From: JALZVT01 sp964519335
Lineage (GTDB): Bacteria > Pseudomonadota > Gammaproteobacteria > Pseudomonadales > Azotimanducaceae
Reading direction: 5' to 3'
NCBI GenBank assembly: GCA_964519335.1
Contig: CAZFIA010000078.1
Span: 1 to 18,698, forward strand
Length of the DNA: 18,698 bases
Shown: one piece after another, positions 6,441 through 13,264 of the stretch
How the letters are laid out: each line of letters begins with the position of its first letter
Numbering within the stretch: position 1 is the first letter of the stretch
Translations under genes and position numbers: made by a program
Notes under the pieces: model-generated
The model's input: only the letters and a program-made list of their open reading frames with translations
What the model was told of the DNA's origin: nothing
The model's database searches: none

Positions 6441-7076
6441 TTATTCTTGGGGCAATCTGCAGTTCCCACTGCTGATCCACTGCAACATGGGCTCGATCCA
6501 AACTTCTCTAGGTTGAAAAAACAGCCCATGAGACAGACCGGTATCGAAGGCGACCTCACAGCCTTCGATACCGCTACGATTGAACAGCCCGACGCAGCTT
6601 AGAGCAGAATCACTCTTCTCATACATTGAGTACACATCTCCCCCCAGTTTAAGGGAGGGCCGATTGCGCACCCAGCTGCCGCAAACCGCTTGAATAACAA
6701 ATCGAACTTCCTTTCGCTTCAGCGAGTTCGATACCAGTGCGGCTATCTGCGCGCCTTTGGAAAAACCCACAACAACTATCTGCGCGGGATCTGTGCCGTT
6801 TTCTATGAGCGTGTTGATTTGATCGACGATGTTCTGAGCGTACTCAGTACGTACCGTGTCTTTGGGTCTTACTTCGCTAAAGACATTGTGGCCAGCGTCG
6901 GTGAGTGCGCTAACGATGTCGTTGTACTTATAGATTCCGTGAGTGGGATGACTGGCCAGATCGCCCTGATCTTCGACAACTTTTCCGTGGAGATAAAACA
7001 GGGTTGCGCCGTACGAGGGCGAGGGATAGGCCGCTATAAGTAGAAGCAATATTAGGGCGGTGGCTCGCATGGTCAC
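6441..7076 (-). CDS. exported alpha/beta-hydrolase-like protein
   Basis: A 211-residue protein starting at GTG 7076, with GGAG eight bases upstream; ATG 7070 is the alternative. Residues 1-23 form a signal peptide (MTMR, hydrophobic ALILLLLIAAY, then SPSYG before ATLFYLHG), so the product is periplasmic or secreted. The mature part is alpha/beta-hydrolase-like: an FYLHGK oxyanion loop, a nucleophile elbow VVVGFSKGA with Ser106, a possible acid in YEKSDS (Asp156 region), and a candidate catalytic His183 in GLSHGLFF. Cysteines at 132, 161, 173 and 206 could form disulfides, consistent with export. Length suits a small esterase or lipase. It opens the leftward run that continues with GFA and the GNAT genes. 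Confidence 0.75.
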   Translation of the reverse strand: MTMRATALILLLLIAAYPSPSYGATLFYLHGKVVEDQGDLASHPTHGIYKYNDIVSALTDAGHNVFSEVRPKDTVRTEYAQNIVDQINTLIENGTDPAQIVVVGFSKGAQIAALVSNSLKRKEVRFVIQAVCGSWVRNRPSLKLGGDVYSMYEKSDSALSCVGLFNRSGIEGCEVAFDTGLSHGLFFQPREVWIEPMLQWISSGNCRLPQE

Positions 7077-7206
7077 CCATAGTGCTCCAGATGCCGATGA
7101 GCGGCAACGCTCCCTGAATACTCAAGAAAATTTCAATAACAAGACTGTTTTTTTGGTTTTTTCGCTCCTAGGATGCTTGCCCACTTAGACGCAGCGGAGC
7201 GCCGAA

Positions 7207-8619
7207 ATGAGTGATTTATGGCAATTGGGGGCGGCAGAGCTCGGTGGGCTGATTCGGAGCGGTGAGGTATCAAGCCGGGAGGTGGTCAGTTCTCACTTGG
7301 AGCGGATCGCTGCGATCAATCCTAAGGTAAATGCGCTCACGGTCGTGCTCCAAGAGGCGGCACTTGAAGGTGCGGATAGCGTGGATCGAATGCTGACGCG
7401 AGGCGAAACTATAGGCCCCCTGGGTGGTATTCCGTTCACGATTAAGGAAAATCAGGATCTTCTAGGGTCGGCAACTACCCTGGGACTTATGCCACTAAAA
7501 AATGCATTGCCTGAAGCGAATTCTCCGCACATCGCCGAACTGCTGGATGCGGGCGCCATACCCATTGGCAGAACCAGCATGCCCGAGTTTGGTATGCGTT
7601 GGCACACAAGCAATGCGTTGATCGGCGCGACGCACAATCCATGGGACAAGACTCTTACACCGGGCGGATCTAGCGGCGGTGAGGCGGCCGCAATAGCGAG
7701 CGGCATGTCACCGTTGGGCATTGGTAATGACGGGGCGGGTTCACTCCGGTGGCCGGCTCAATGTTGCGGCATAGCGGCTTTAAAACCCTCACACGGGCGG
7801 GTACCGATCGCAAGTGGTGGCCAATCGCCATTGCCTGTTCCTTTTGCATTTCAGCTGTTGGGTGTTCACGGGCCGATGGCGCGGAAAATCGCCGATCTTC
7901 GGCTGTGTTTCAGGCACATGTGTGCAAATTCTAGTGGAGACCCGTTCCATACCGTTGCTCCTTTTAACGGAGCAGAACCTGAAGCACCTATTCGCGTGGG
8001 AATCGCACTGGCCCCGGGCGGAGTAGAACCTCATAAAGCGATTATCGAGGCGCTTCAATCGGCGGCAACCCGTCTTGAGGATGCAGGTTATCAGGTAGAA
8101 GAAGTTGACTTGCCTGAGCTAAAACGCGCGAGTGAAGTGTATACGCAGATAATGAACAACTTCGGCAGACTCACTGCAGAACAAGAAAGAGCGCCCGTTG
8201 GCGTGATTTCAGAAGAGTTCGATCAGTACTGGGCAGCCTTCTATGAACCCTGGGAGGAAGCCGAAGGGCAAAGTACCCACGACCCGATGATGGAGCGCGG
8301 TGTGATTGCTAGCGCCTGGAGTCGGCTGATGGCAAACACCCCGCTCATTCTTGCGCCCGTTGCTACACAACCTGCGTGGAAGGTGGGGAGCGACTTGAAT
8401 GCACAATTTCATACCACGTGGCTCAAGTCGCTGCGCTCTGTGGTTACCGTGAATCTACTTGGGCTACCTTCGGTTGCGCTACCGATTGCAGTCACCGATG
8501 GCATCCCGCACGGCGTTCAAATTATCGGCCAGAGGTTTAGAGAAGACCTGTGTTTGCAGGCGGCAGAAGCCATTGAATCGCGATTAGCGCCAATTTCGCC
8601 GGTGGAACCCAATTTTTGA
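7207..8619 (+). CDS. amidase-signature hydrolase
   Basis: A 470-residue amidase-signature enzyme hydrolysing a carboxamide to acid and ammonia or amine. The start ATG 7207 has GGAG seven bases upstream. The Ser-cisSer-Lys triad is complete: Lys80 in PFTIKEN, cis-Ser155 in TPGGSSGGEAAA and nucleophile Ser179 in GNDGAGSLR. The following WPAQCCGIAALKPSHGRVP corresponds to the common IPAxFCG..GLKP phrase, with Trp in place of the usual Ile or other aliphatic residue. Length is normal for the family. There is no signal peptide. Relatives include nitrile-pathway amidases, 6-aminohexanoate-cyclic-dimer hydrolase and indoleacetamide hydrolase; the missing GatB/GatC neighbours argue against GatA. It is convergent with RidA, 20 bp apart, and a TetR gene is nearby, suggesting nitrogen-compound catabolism, but that is inference. 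Confidence 0.95.
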   Translation: MSDLWQLGAAELGGLIRSGEVSSREVVSSHLERIAAINPKVNALTVVLQEAALEGADSVDRMLTRGETIGPLGGIPFTIKENQDLLGSATTLGLMPLKNALPEANSPHIAELLDAGAIPIGRTSMPEFGMRWHTSNALIGATHNPWDKTLTPGGSSGGEAAAIASGMSPLGIGNDGAGSLRWPAQCCGIAALKPSHGRVPIASGGQSPLPVPFAFQLLGVHGPMARKIADLRLCFRHMCANSSGDPFHTVAPFNGAEPEAPIRVGIALAPGGVEPHKAIIEALQSAATRLEDAGYQVEEVDLPELKRASEVYTQIMNNFGRLTAEQERAPVGVISEEFDQYWAAFYEPWEEAEGQSTHDPMMERGVIASAWSRLMANTPLILAPVATQPAWKVGSDLNAQFHTTWLKSLRSVVTVNLLGLPSVALPIAVTDGIPHGVQIIGQRFREDLCLQAAEAIESRLAPISPVEPNF

Positions 8620-8639
8620 TCCAGGATGATCGAACGCTA

Positions 8640-9035
8640 CTAGTCCAGGCCAATAATCAGGCCAACTTCGAACAGAATATCCGGCCTCGCCAGGCTTTCC
8701 ACTCCCATTAGCATGGTTGCTGGGTAGTTGTGGTCTGGTGGATTGTTGCTCAACCCTGCTGCGATTAGTGGGCCGTGATAGGCGGCATCATAGTTAACGA
8801 TGTAGCCGGTCATCATTATAATGTGGCCGTCGTCTACTCCGAGTTGATCGAGAGCGATTCCGATATTCTTGAAGACCTGATCGCCTTGTTTTTGAAAGTC
8901 GTCTTCTCCGATCAAGTTGCCGTCTTTATCTAGTGGGTTGGCAGTGAAGTAGGCTGTACGCTTATAGCTTGAAATCGCGATAAGGCTTTGACCAACAGGC
9001 GGGTGCAGGGTAGCGGGGTTAAGTCGTTCGATCAT
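8640..9035 (-). CDS. RidA (YjgF/YER057c/UK114) family protein
   Basis: A 131-residue RidA-like protein. I choose ATG 9035 (MIERLNPATLHPP), which fits the family length; the open frame extends 28 codons further into the regulatory gap and overlaps the TetR gene's leader. Visible are the N-terminal strands, the motif AISSYKRTAYFTANPLDKDGNL, Q-x-x-Q-V-F-K-N-I, and the C-terminal TMLMGVESLARPDILFEVGLI, where the Arg and Glu near the active-site cleft are candidates for the deaminase residues of canonical RidA. Spacing around that Arg differs from E. coli RidA, so this could be another Rid subgroup. RidA hydrolyses reactive 2-aminoacrylate and related enamines and imines. Divergent from a TetR gene and convergent with the amidase. 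Confidence 0.9.
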   Translation of the reverse strand: MIERLNPATLHPPVGQSLIAISSYKRTAYFTANPLDKDGNLIGEDDFQKQGDQVFKNIGIALDQLGVDDGHIIMMTGYIVNYDAAYHGPLIAAGLSNNPPDHNYPATMLMGVESLARPDILFEVGLIIGLD

Positions 9036-9104
9036 GGTTTTGACTCTGTATGGTTTGTGAGCCAGTCTAGAATGGTCGACAGTAAGCAGATACTCGGTTT
9101 TGGT

Positions 9105-9737
9105 ATGCCTCAAATCCATCCAGCGCCTTTGTTAAAACCCAGGAAAATTCCTACTCAGGAGCGTAGCCAACGTAGCTGGGATATCATCATTGAGGCTGCC
9201 GCTCAGGTTCTGTCGCGGCACGGATACGACGGAACCTCTACTAACCTAATCGCTAAGCGAGCTGGCTTAAGCGTGGGTACGATCTATGAGTATTTTCCGA
9301 ACAAGGACGTTCTGCTCAACGAGCTGCAATCTCATTGGAACGACAGATGTTGGGTTTATGCCAAAAGTTTGCCGCCACGAGACCCTAACCTTTCGCTAGA
9401 AGCTAGTGTGCGAAGAATGTTTGAGAATTGGGTAGGAATATTCTTATTGGATCCCGTTCTTTACGCTGCGCTAGCGAACGATCTCCCGACGAGAGGCAAC
9501 AAATGGAAAGCCGATGCGCGACTCAATGAGCGCGTGCAGTTTGTAGCCCGGGAGCTTGAAAGCTATGCATCCAGGCTGCGAAATCAGAATATTGAATTGA
9601 GCTGCGAAATACTGATTCGTGGTATTCAGGCGTACCTTGATCATCTTGTGGTGGCCGACATTGAGCGACTTCAGAGCGCTGAGCTCATCGATGATCTGAC
9701 CAATCAGTTCTGCGGATTTCTCCTTAAGACCCACTAA
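9105..9737 (+). CDS. TetR-family transcriptional regulator
   Basis: From ATG 9105 the protein is 210 residues; ATG 9072 and an earlier start at 8988 are open, but the latter would overlap the RidA start. The N-terminal helix-turn-helix is clear: IIEAAAQVLSRHGYDG, then STNLIAKRAGLSVGTIYEYF and PNKDVLLNEL, ending the DNA-binding domain near residue 70. The C-terminal ligand-binding part (about residues 80-205) is helical and divergent, as usual. It lies back-to-back with the RidA gene with 69 bp between starts, the standard arrangement for a repressor controlling itself and its neighbour. The amidase may be part of the regulon, but it is convergent with RidA and has its own upstream region. Effector unknown. 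Confidence 0.92.
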   Translation: MPQIHPAPLLKPRKIPTQERSQRSWDIIIEAAAQVLSRHGYDGTSTNLIAKRAGLSVGTIYEYFPNKDVLLNELQSHWNDRCWVYAKSLPPRDPNLSLEASVRRMFENWVGIFLLDPVLYAALANDLPTRGNKWKADARLNERVQFVARELESYASRLRNQNIELSCEILIRGIQAYLDHLVVADIERLQSAELIDDLTNQFCGFLLKTH

Positions 9738-9751
9738 ATTCTCAAATTCCC

Positions 9752-9780
9752 TTGACAAGAGGCCGCCTAGTGCATATTTT
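9752..9780 (+). promoter_or_regulatory. sigma-70 promoter of the BlaI/M56 operon
   Basis: TTGACA (9752-9757), a perfect -35, followed by a 17-base spacer and TATTTT (9775-9780), four of six matches to the -10. The expected start site is near 9787, about 30 bases before the regulator's ATG. It is overlapped by the dyad at 9767-9809, consistent with repression by the encoded BlaI-type protein. Confidence 0.75.
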
Positions 9781-9809
9781 TGTTCATAGTGAACGAAAAT
9801 ATGCACTAG
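9767..9809. promoter_or_regulatory. large dyad operator, 20-bp arms around TAG
   Basis: Left arm 9767-9786 and right arm 9790-9809 are reverse complements at 19 of 20 positions (one T versus C at the fifteenth), separated by the three-base centre TAG. The innermost portion is GTTCA-TAG-TGAAC. It covers the -10 and the predicted start site of the BlaI-type operon and lies just before the start codon, so a bound dimer or tetramer would block transcription. It lacks the TACA/TGTA core known for staphylococcal BlaI/MecI operators, so specificity differs. Confidence 0.8.
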
Positions 9810-9816
9810 AAGCTAG

Positions 9817-10218
9817 ATGGAAATCGCAATGGCATCGAAGGGACAATCTGCAACGTCTCTCCCCAGACGGGAACAGCAAGCGCTCGATATCGTTTATGCG
9901 CTGGGGAACGCAACCGTTAAGGATGTGCAGGCCGCGTTGCCGGATGATCCCACTTATTCGGCCACACGAATGCTGTTGCAACGGCTGCATAAGAAGTCGT
10001 TGTTAGAGATAGAACAAGACGGCGCCAAGTACCTATACCACCCGCGCACGCCCAAAGTAGCTGCAGGCAGAGATGCGCTTCGTCGATTGCTGAAGACATT
10101 CTTTGATGGCTCTGCAGCAACCGCACTCAGTTCGTTACTAGAAGATGAATCCATCAGTGCAGATGAGATGGCCGAACTCGAGGCGCTCATTGCGAAAGCA
10201 AAACGGTCTGACCGATGA
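9817..10218 (+). CDS. BlaI/MecI/CopY-type transcriptional repressor
   Basis: A 133-residue winged-helix repressor. The start is ATG 9817, with ATG 9829 (MASKGQSATS) as an alternative that has GGAA six bases upstream. The N-terminal domain reads LPRREQQALDIVYALGNATVKDVQAALPDDPTYSATRMLLQRLHKKSLLEIEQDGAKYLYHP in pieces, which is the BlaI pattern: recognition helix around YSATRMLLQRL and the wing with YLYHP. The C-terminal tail (LLKTFFDGSAATALSSLLEDESIS) is the dimerisation region that contains the cleavage or destabilisation site in homologues. It overlaps the next gene by ATGA. The operator dyad is immediately upstream. By family analogy, inactivation would depend on the membrane peptidase encoded downstream. 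Confidence 0.95.
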   Translation: MEIAMASKGQSATSLPRREQQALDIVYALGNATVKDVQAALPDDPTYSATRMLLQRLHKKSLLEIEQDGAKYLYHPRTPKVAAGRDALRRLLKTFFDGSAATALSSLLEDESISADEMAELEALIAKAKRSDR

Positions 10219-11960
10219 TGGTTATTCTATTCTGGATCCTAAAATCTAGCCTGTTACTGGGTTTTGCGTTGGTGTTTACCCGTTGGCGTGCACTCAGCGC
10301 GGCTCAAGCCCATGGGGTGCTGTTTATCGCACTTCTGTGCGTCCCCGTTCTACTTCTTGTGGACTTCTCGCGGGTATCTCCACTCATTGACGTCCCAGTC
10401 AGTTTCATTGAACTCGATTTTACCCAGCCTGAGGCGGTAGTGGACGAATCCAGAGTTGAAGCAGTTCTAGCCGATCAAGACCCGCCTTTAAACTGGTTGT
10501 TGCTGCTGGGCTTAGTTTATTCGGGGGTTGTTGCAGCTCATGGTGCTGCTCTTTTTGCTCGCGTAAGGCGAGAGTCATCGCGCGTTGCTTCCTATCCTAT
10601 CGTAGAGGCAGACCAATTCAGAATCCGTAAGTCAGATGCCAATGAATCACCCTATGCCTGGGGCTTGTTTAGTCCGTGCATCGTCGTGCCGATGGGGTGG
10701 GACGGATGGTCTGGTGAGCAGCAACGATCGGCGCTTCTACACGAGCAGGCGCACCTTAGGCGCGGTGATGCACTGATGTCGGTGTTGGGTGCCCTGCTCT
10801 GTGCGCTATTTTGGTTTCATCCACTGGTTTGGGTAGTCCAGCGCCAAGCACTGGCGCTAGCCGAGCAAGCTTGTGATGACGAAGTGATCAAGAAAGGGGT
10901 CGGTGCGGTTAGCTACGCCGAACATCTGTTGGAAATTTCAAAATCTCTAAGTTCAAATTTTGCGCCTGCGATGGCGGGTTCTTCTGCTCTGAAGCCCAGG
11001 ATCAGAGCATTGCTGGATGCTAATTACCGGAGAAATCTAATGTCTAAACGAATCAGTGGCTTGGCAATATGTGGTTGCGCGATGGTGGCGATGGGTTTGA
11101 TGTCGATTGGCATTCGCGCGGAAGTTGAGCCTGTATCAGAAAATCTGACTAATCAGCTTGTAGCCGCAAGGGTAAACATAGATGAAGAGAAGTTTGCCAA
11201 GGCACATCAATTGCTGAACGAGTTAGACGAGGACACGACCCTAAGTTCGCATGAGCAAGCTCAAATTATGAATTCACGCGCCTATGCCTACTACGCAGGT
11301 GGCGATTACGAAGGCGCAATAAGCGAATACACCAAAATTGTTGAACGTGATACAGAGTTACCCAAGGGTTTGATTCAGAAAACGCTGTATACACTGGCCC
11401 AGCTTCACTTTGTAGAAGAAAATTACCCGCAGGCACTAGGCTACGGTGAGCGCTGGGCTGCAGAGGTTGAGAGTGTTCCGCCCGTAGCAAAAGTGTTTAT
11501 GGCGCAGACCCGCTTAAGGATGAGCGACCCAGAAACCGCTCTTGCGGATATGAACGAGGCGCTTGCTATTGCCAAGCTGACGAATTCAAAGGCTAATCCT
11601 AGTTGGCTCAAATTTCGTGACTACCTACAGAAAGTGGTTGCCGGTGAAGATGTGGAAGCTCCTTATCACACGGGGGCCGTTAGCGGCGACTACGTTGCGG
11701 TCGCAAAATTTGCGCCGATTTACCCGGCCGCCGCCCGGGCACAGAAGATTGAGGGCTTTGTGGTTGTTGAATTTTCCGTTGCATCCGACGGATCAACGAC
11801 TGACGGGCGAGTAGTTGAGTCTACGCCTGCCGGAATATTTGACTCTGCGGCTCTAGCGGCGGTTGAGAAGTTTCGATACAAACCTCGAACGGTGGATGGT
11901 TCACCCGTGACTGTGCCTGGAATTAGAAACACGATTAAGTTTGAGTTGCCCGACGCCTAA
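10215..11960 (+). CDS. BlaR1-like M56 sensor peptidase with TPR-like and TonB C-terminal domains
   Basis: A 581-residue membrane protein overlapping the repressor gene by ATGA. Hydrophobic segments lie near residues 4-22, 33-50, 93-115, 186-202 and 280-300, as in BlaR1-type M56 peptidases. The zinc motif is HEQAH (176-180), with Glu217 in ALAEQACDDE the likely third ligand. Instead of the penicillin-binding sensor domain, the periplasmic C-terminal half contains a helical region with TPR-like spacing (residues about 310-465; ALANxAY-type patterns such as AYAYYAGGDYEGAISEY and LAQLHFVEENYPQALGYG) and a TonB C-terminal domain at about 495-577 (PIYPAAARAQKIEGFVVVEF, DGRVVEST, AALAAVEKFRYKP). By family logic, signal perception activates the zinc site, which inactivates the BlaI-type repressor. 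The signal and the regulated effector are not visible here. Confidence 0.93.
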   Translation: MMVILFWILKSSLLLGFALVFTRWRALSAAQAHGVLFIALLCVPVLLLVDFSRVSPLIDVPVSFIELDFTQPEAVVDESRVEAVLADQDPPLNWLLLLGLVYSGVVAAHGAALFARVRRESSRVASYPIVEADQFRIRKSDANESPYAWGLFSPCIVVPMGWDGWSGEQQRSALLHEQAHLRRGDALMSVLGALLCALFWFHPLVWVVQRQALALAEQACDDEVIKKGVGAVSYAEHLLEISKSLSSNFAPAMAGSSALKPRIRALLDANYRRNLMSKRISGLAICGCAMVAMGLMSIGIRAEVEPVSENLTNQLVAARVNIDEEKFAKAHQLLNELDEDTTLSSHEQAQIMNSRAYAYYAGGDYEGAISEYTKIVERDTELPKGLIQKTLYTLAQLHFVEENYPQALGYGERWAAEVESVPPVAKVFMAQTRLRMSDPETALADMNEALAIAKLTNSKANPSWLKFRDYLQKVVAGEDVEAPYHTGAVSGDYVAVAKFAPIYPAAARAQKIEGFVVVEFSVASDGSTTDGRVVESTPAGIFDSAALAAVEKFRYKPRTVDGSPVTVPGIRNTIKFELPDA

Positions 11961-12000
11961 TTTGTATTTTCGATTAGTTAAGCAGGTTATCGGAGCTCCG

Positions 12001-12501
12001 CTATTGGCTACTCCACAGTCGCTCGTAGTTTGGCCGTGCCGAAGGCGGTGACGTCAGGTCAATGCCGTGAACAAGCAGGGCTTTAAGACACATCAGCATC
12101 TCTTGCCAGCCGCAGCAATGGCCATAAGACTGCAAGATACTGCGGTGGTCGGAGCCCCAGCCGTATTCACACAGAGTAACCAGCGTGCCACCTACGTCGG
12201 CCGGTTCGAACAGGAATAACAGCTTCGCAACATAGTCCCGTTTATCGCCCGCGCGAAGCAGCGGAATTGCAAAATCACTCGGCTTGAAAGAGATTTCGAT
12301 CTTCTCGTTCACTACCACCTTGTCGACGTAAACGTTGCACGCCCATTCTCCGTTATCCCAGGTTACGGTCTCGCCTTCGACCAGATCTCCGCTCGAGGAT
12401 TGGAACATGATCTTTTCGAATACTGTGTGGTCTACCACGGCATTGAAGACATCTTCTACAGGGCGATCGATATGGGTGTAGACGGCATAGGTTGGATTCA
12501 T
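12001..12501 (-). CDS. SRPBCC (AHSA1-type) domain protein
   Basis: A 166-residue START-like protein. The ATG at 12501 has GAGG seven bases upstream. The fold is recognised from the N-terminal strand and helix (YTHIDRPVEDVFNAVVDHTVFEKIMF), the central curved sheet with GEWACNVYVDKVVVNEKIEISF, and the C-terminal helix with GWQEMLMCLKALL. AHSA1-type proteins bind a small hydrophobic ligand; bacterial ones are often paired with an ArsR regulator, and this one is divergent from such a gene. The exact ligand is unknown. A promoter with TTGACG and TATTTT is visible upstream. Confidence 0.9.
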   Translation of the reverse strand: MNPTYAVYTHIDRPVEDVFNAVVDHTVFEKIMFQSSSGDLVEGETVTWDNGEWACNVYVDKVVVNEKIEISFKPSDFAIPLLRAGDKRDYVAKLLFLFEPADVGGTLVTLCEYGWGSDHRSILQSYGHCCGWQEMLMCLKALLVHGIDLTSPPSARPNYERLWSSQ

Positions 12502-12529
12502 GGCTTGGCCTCGCAGCTAATATGTGATA

Positions 12530-12558
12530 AAAATACAACGTATTGAATTCGACGTCAA
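12530..12558 (-). promoter_or_regulatory. sigma-70 promoter of the SRPBCC gene
   Basis: On the minus strand: TTGACG (12558-12553), 17-base spacer, TATTTT (12535-12530). The predicted start is near 12523, about 22 bases before the start codon at 12501. The -35 lies within a partial dyad (12543-12558) just before the ArsR start. Confidence 0.65.
12543..12558. promoter_or_regulatory. candidate ArsR-type operator
   Basis: TTGAATTCGACGTCAA is a 16-bp partial dyad with six of eight pairs matching (TTGA and TCAA ends). It overlaps the -35 of the SRPBCC promoter and lies two bases before the ArsR ATG at 12561. This would allow the regulator to repress both divergent genes. The half-sites are short, so chance similarity is possible. 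Confidence 0.4.
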
Positions 12559-12560
12559 CT

Positions 12561-12902
12561 ATGCCTTCTAGAAAAAAGATGCCGACCCAAGAAGAAGAGA
12601 GCGAGCTTGTTTTTAAAGCTCTGGCGAATGCTGATCGGCGGAAGATTTTGGACGAGCTGCGAAAACAGCCTCGTTCGACGTCGGACCTGTGTGCAGCACT
12701 GCCGCGGCTAGACCGGACCACCGTTATGCAACACCTTCGCGTTCTCGAAGACGCACGTCTGGTGATTACCCAGAAGCGAGGCCGGGTAAGATGGAATCAT
12801 CTGGACGTGGCGCCGATTCAGAGCGTCTACAACCGCTGGATTAAGGACTATGCGGCACCAGGCGCCGATCTCTTGGAGAAGTTGCGAGCGGGCATTGAGT
12901 GA
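12561..12902 (+). CDS. ArsR-family transcriptional regulator
   Basis: From ATG 12561 the protein is 113 residues; the open frame also allows TTG 12543, which would place the putative operator inside the gene. The winged-helix domain is clear: LVFKALANADRRKILDELRKQP, then STSDLCAALPRLDRTTVMQHLRVLEDARLVITQKRGRVRWNHLD. This is the GntR/ArsR-like HTH found in regulators paired with SRPBCC proteins. I see no Cys metal-binding motif of the ArsR/SmtB type around the recognition helix; the only Cys is in the DLCAAL helix, so it is probably not a metal sensor. It is divergent from the SRPBCC gene, a very common pairing. Confidence 0.92.
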   Translation: MPSRKKMPTQEEESELVFKALANADRRKILDELRKQPRSTSDLCAALPRLDRTTVMQHLRVLEDARLVITQKRGRVRWNHLDVAPIQSVYNRWIKDYAAPGADLLEKLRAGIE

Positions 12903-12948
12903 CGTCGAATGCAGATTTGGTTAGTCTGCCGGCGCGCGCTATGGAAAT

Positions 12949-13227
12949 ATGGTTAGCAGCTTCAGACTTGTGCAATACAGGCGAGATTTTCGAAGTTATC
13001 GCCCGCGAAAACGGCTATTACTGCCGGCAATCCTTGCGCAACTCAGCGGCGATTCTGATCCCCAGAACCCTCGTTGGTCCGTTCGGCTAACAATCATCGT
13101 TGTAGAGGATGAAGAAGTCCGTGCGTTTGGCTACATTGCAGATTCAGCAGATCTCAATAATCGATCCCAGAGTATTTGGGATAGTCCGTCTTCTCGCGAT
13201 AGCCGATTTTGGGGTGGTAGTAGGTGA
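12949..13227 (+). CDS. possible small protein or remnant in a 362-bp gap, uncertain
   Basis: The stretch 12903-13264 has no gene I recognise. The longest frame is this 92-residue one (MVSSFRLVQYRRDF, later RWSVRLTIIVVEDEEVRAFGYIADS), which has a plausible beta-strand-like middle but no known motif, no clear Shine-Dalgarno and a Ser/Arg-rich end. A second frame, 12899-13090, begins by overlapping the ArsR stop and overlaps this one. Their coexistence and low complexity suggest a decayed gene or intergenic sequence. I keep it only as a low-confidence entry. Confidence 0.25.
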   Translation: MVSSFRLVQYRRDFRSYRPRKRLLLPAILAQLSGDSDPQNPRWSVRLTIIVVEDEEVRAFGYIADSADLNNRSQSIWDSPSSRDSRFWGGSR

Positions 13228-13264
13228 AGTGACTGGCGAGATTGAAACATGATAGTTTGCAATA

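Noticed and set aside
447..7076. Chromosomal integron cassette array, suggested by many small unrelated genes (GNATs, darcynin, GFA, Nudix)
   Set aside because: Several gaps are too short to hold an attC site (3, 17, 22 bp), and I found no paired RYYYAAC/GTTRRRY boxes between genes and no integrase.
7146..7169. T-rich tract upstream of the amidase as a terminator of the leftward run
   Set aside because: No stem precedes it on either strand, and it lies in a divergent intergenic region where no transcript should end.
7452..8058. Minus-strand open frames inside the amidase gene
   Set aside because: They oppose a clear amidase-signature enzyme with an intact triad, and have no start signals or homology features.
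10215..11960. Classical beta-lactam resistance operon (BlaR1 sensor with beta-lactamase)
   Set aside because: No penicillin-binding domain motifs (SxxK, SxN, KTG) in the C-terminal half and no beta-lactamase gene nearby; the C-terminal domain is TonB-like.
11991..12000. CGGAGCTCCG palindrome between the convergent M56 and SRPBCC genes as a terminator
   Set aside because: The 10-bp palindrome has no loop and no T-run; such short palindromes are expected many times by chance in a window of this size.
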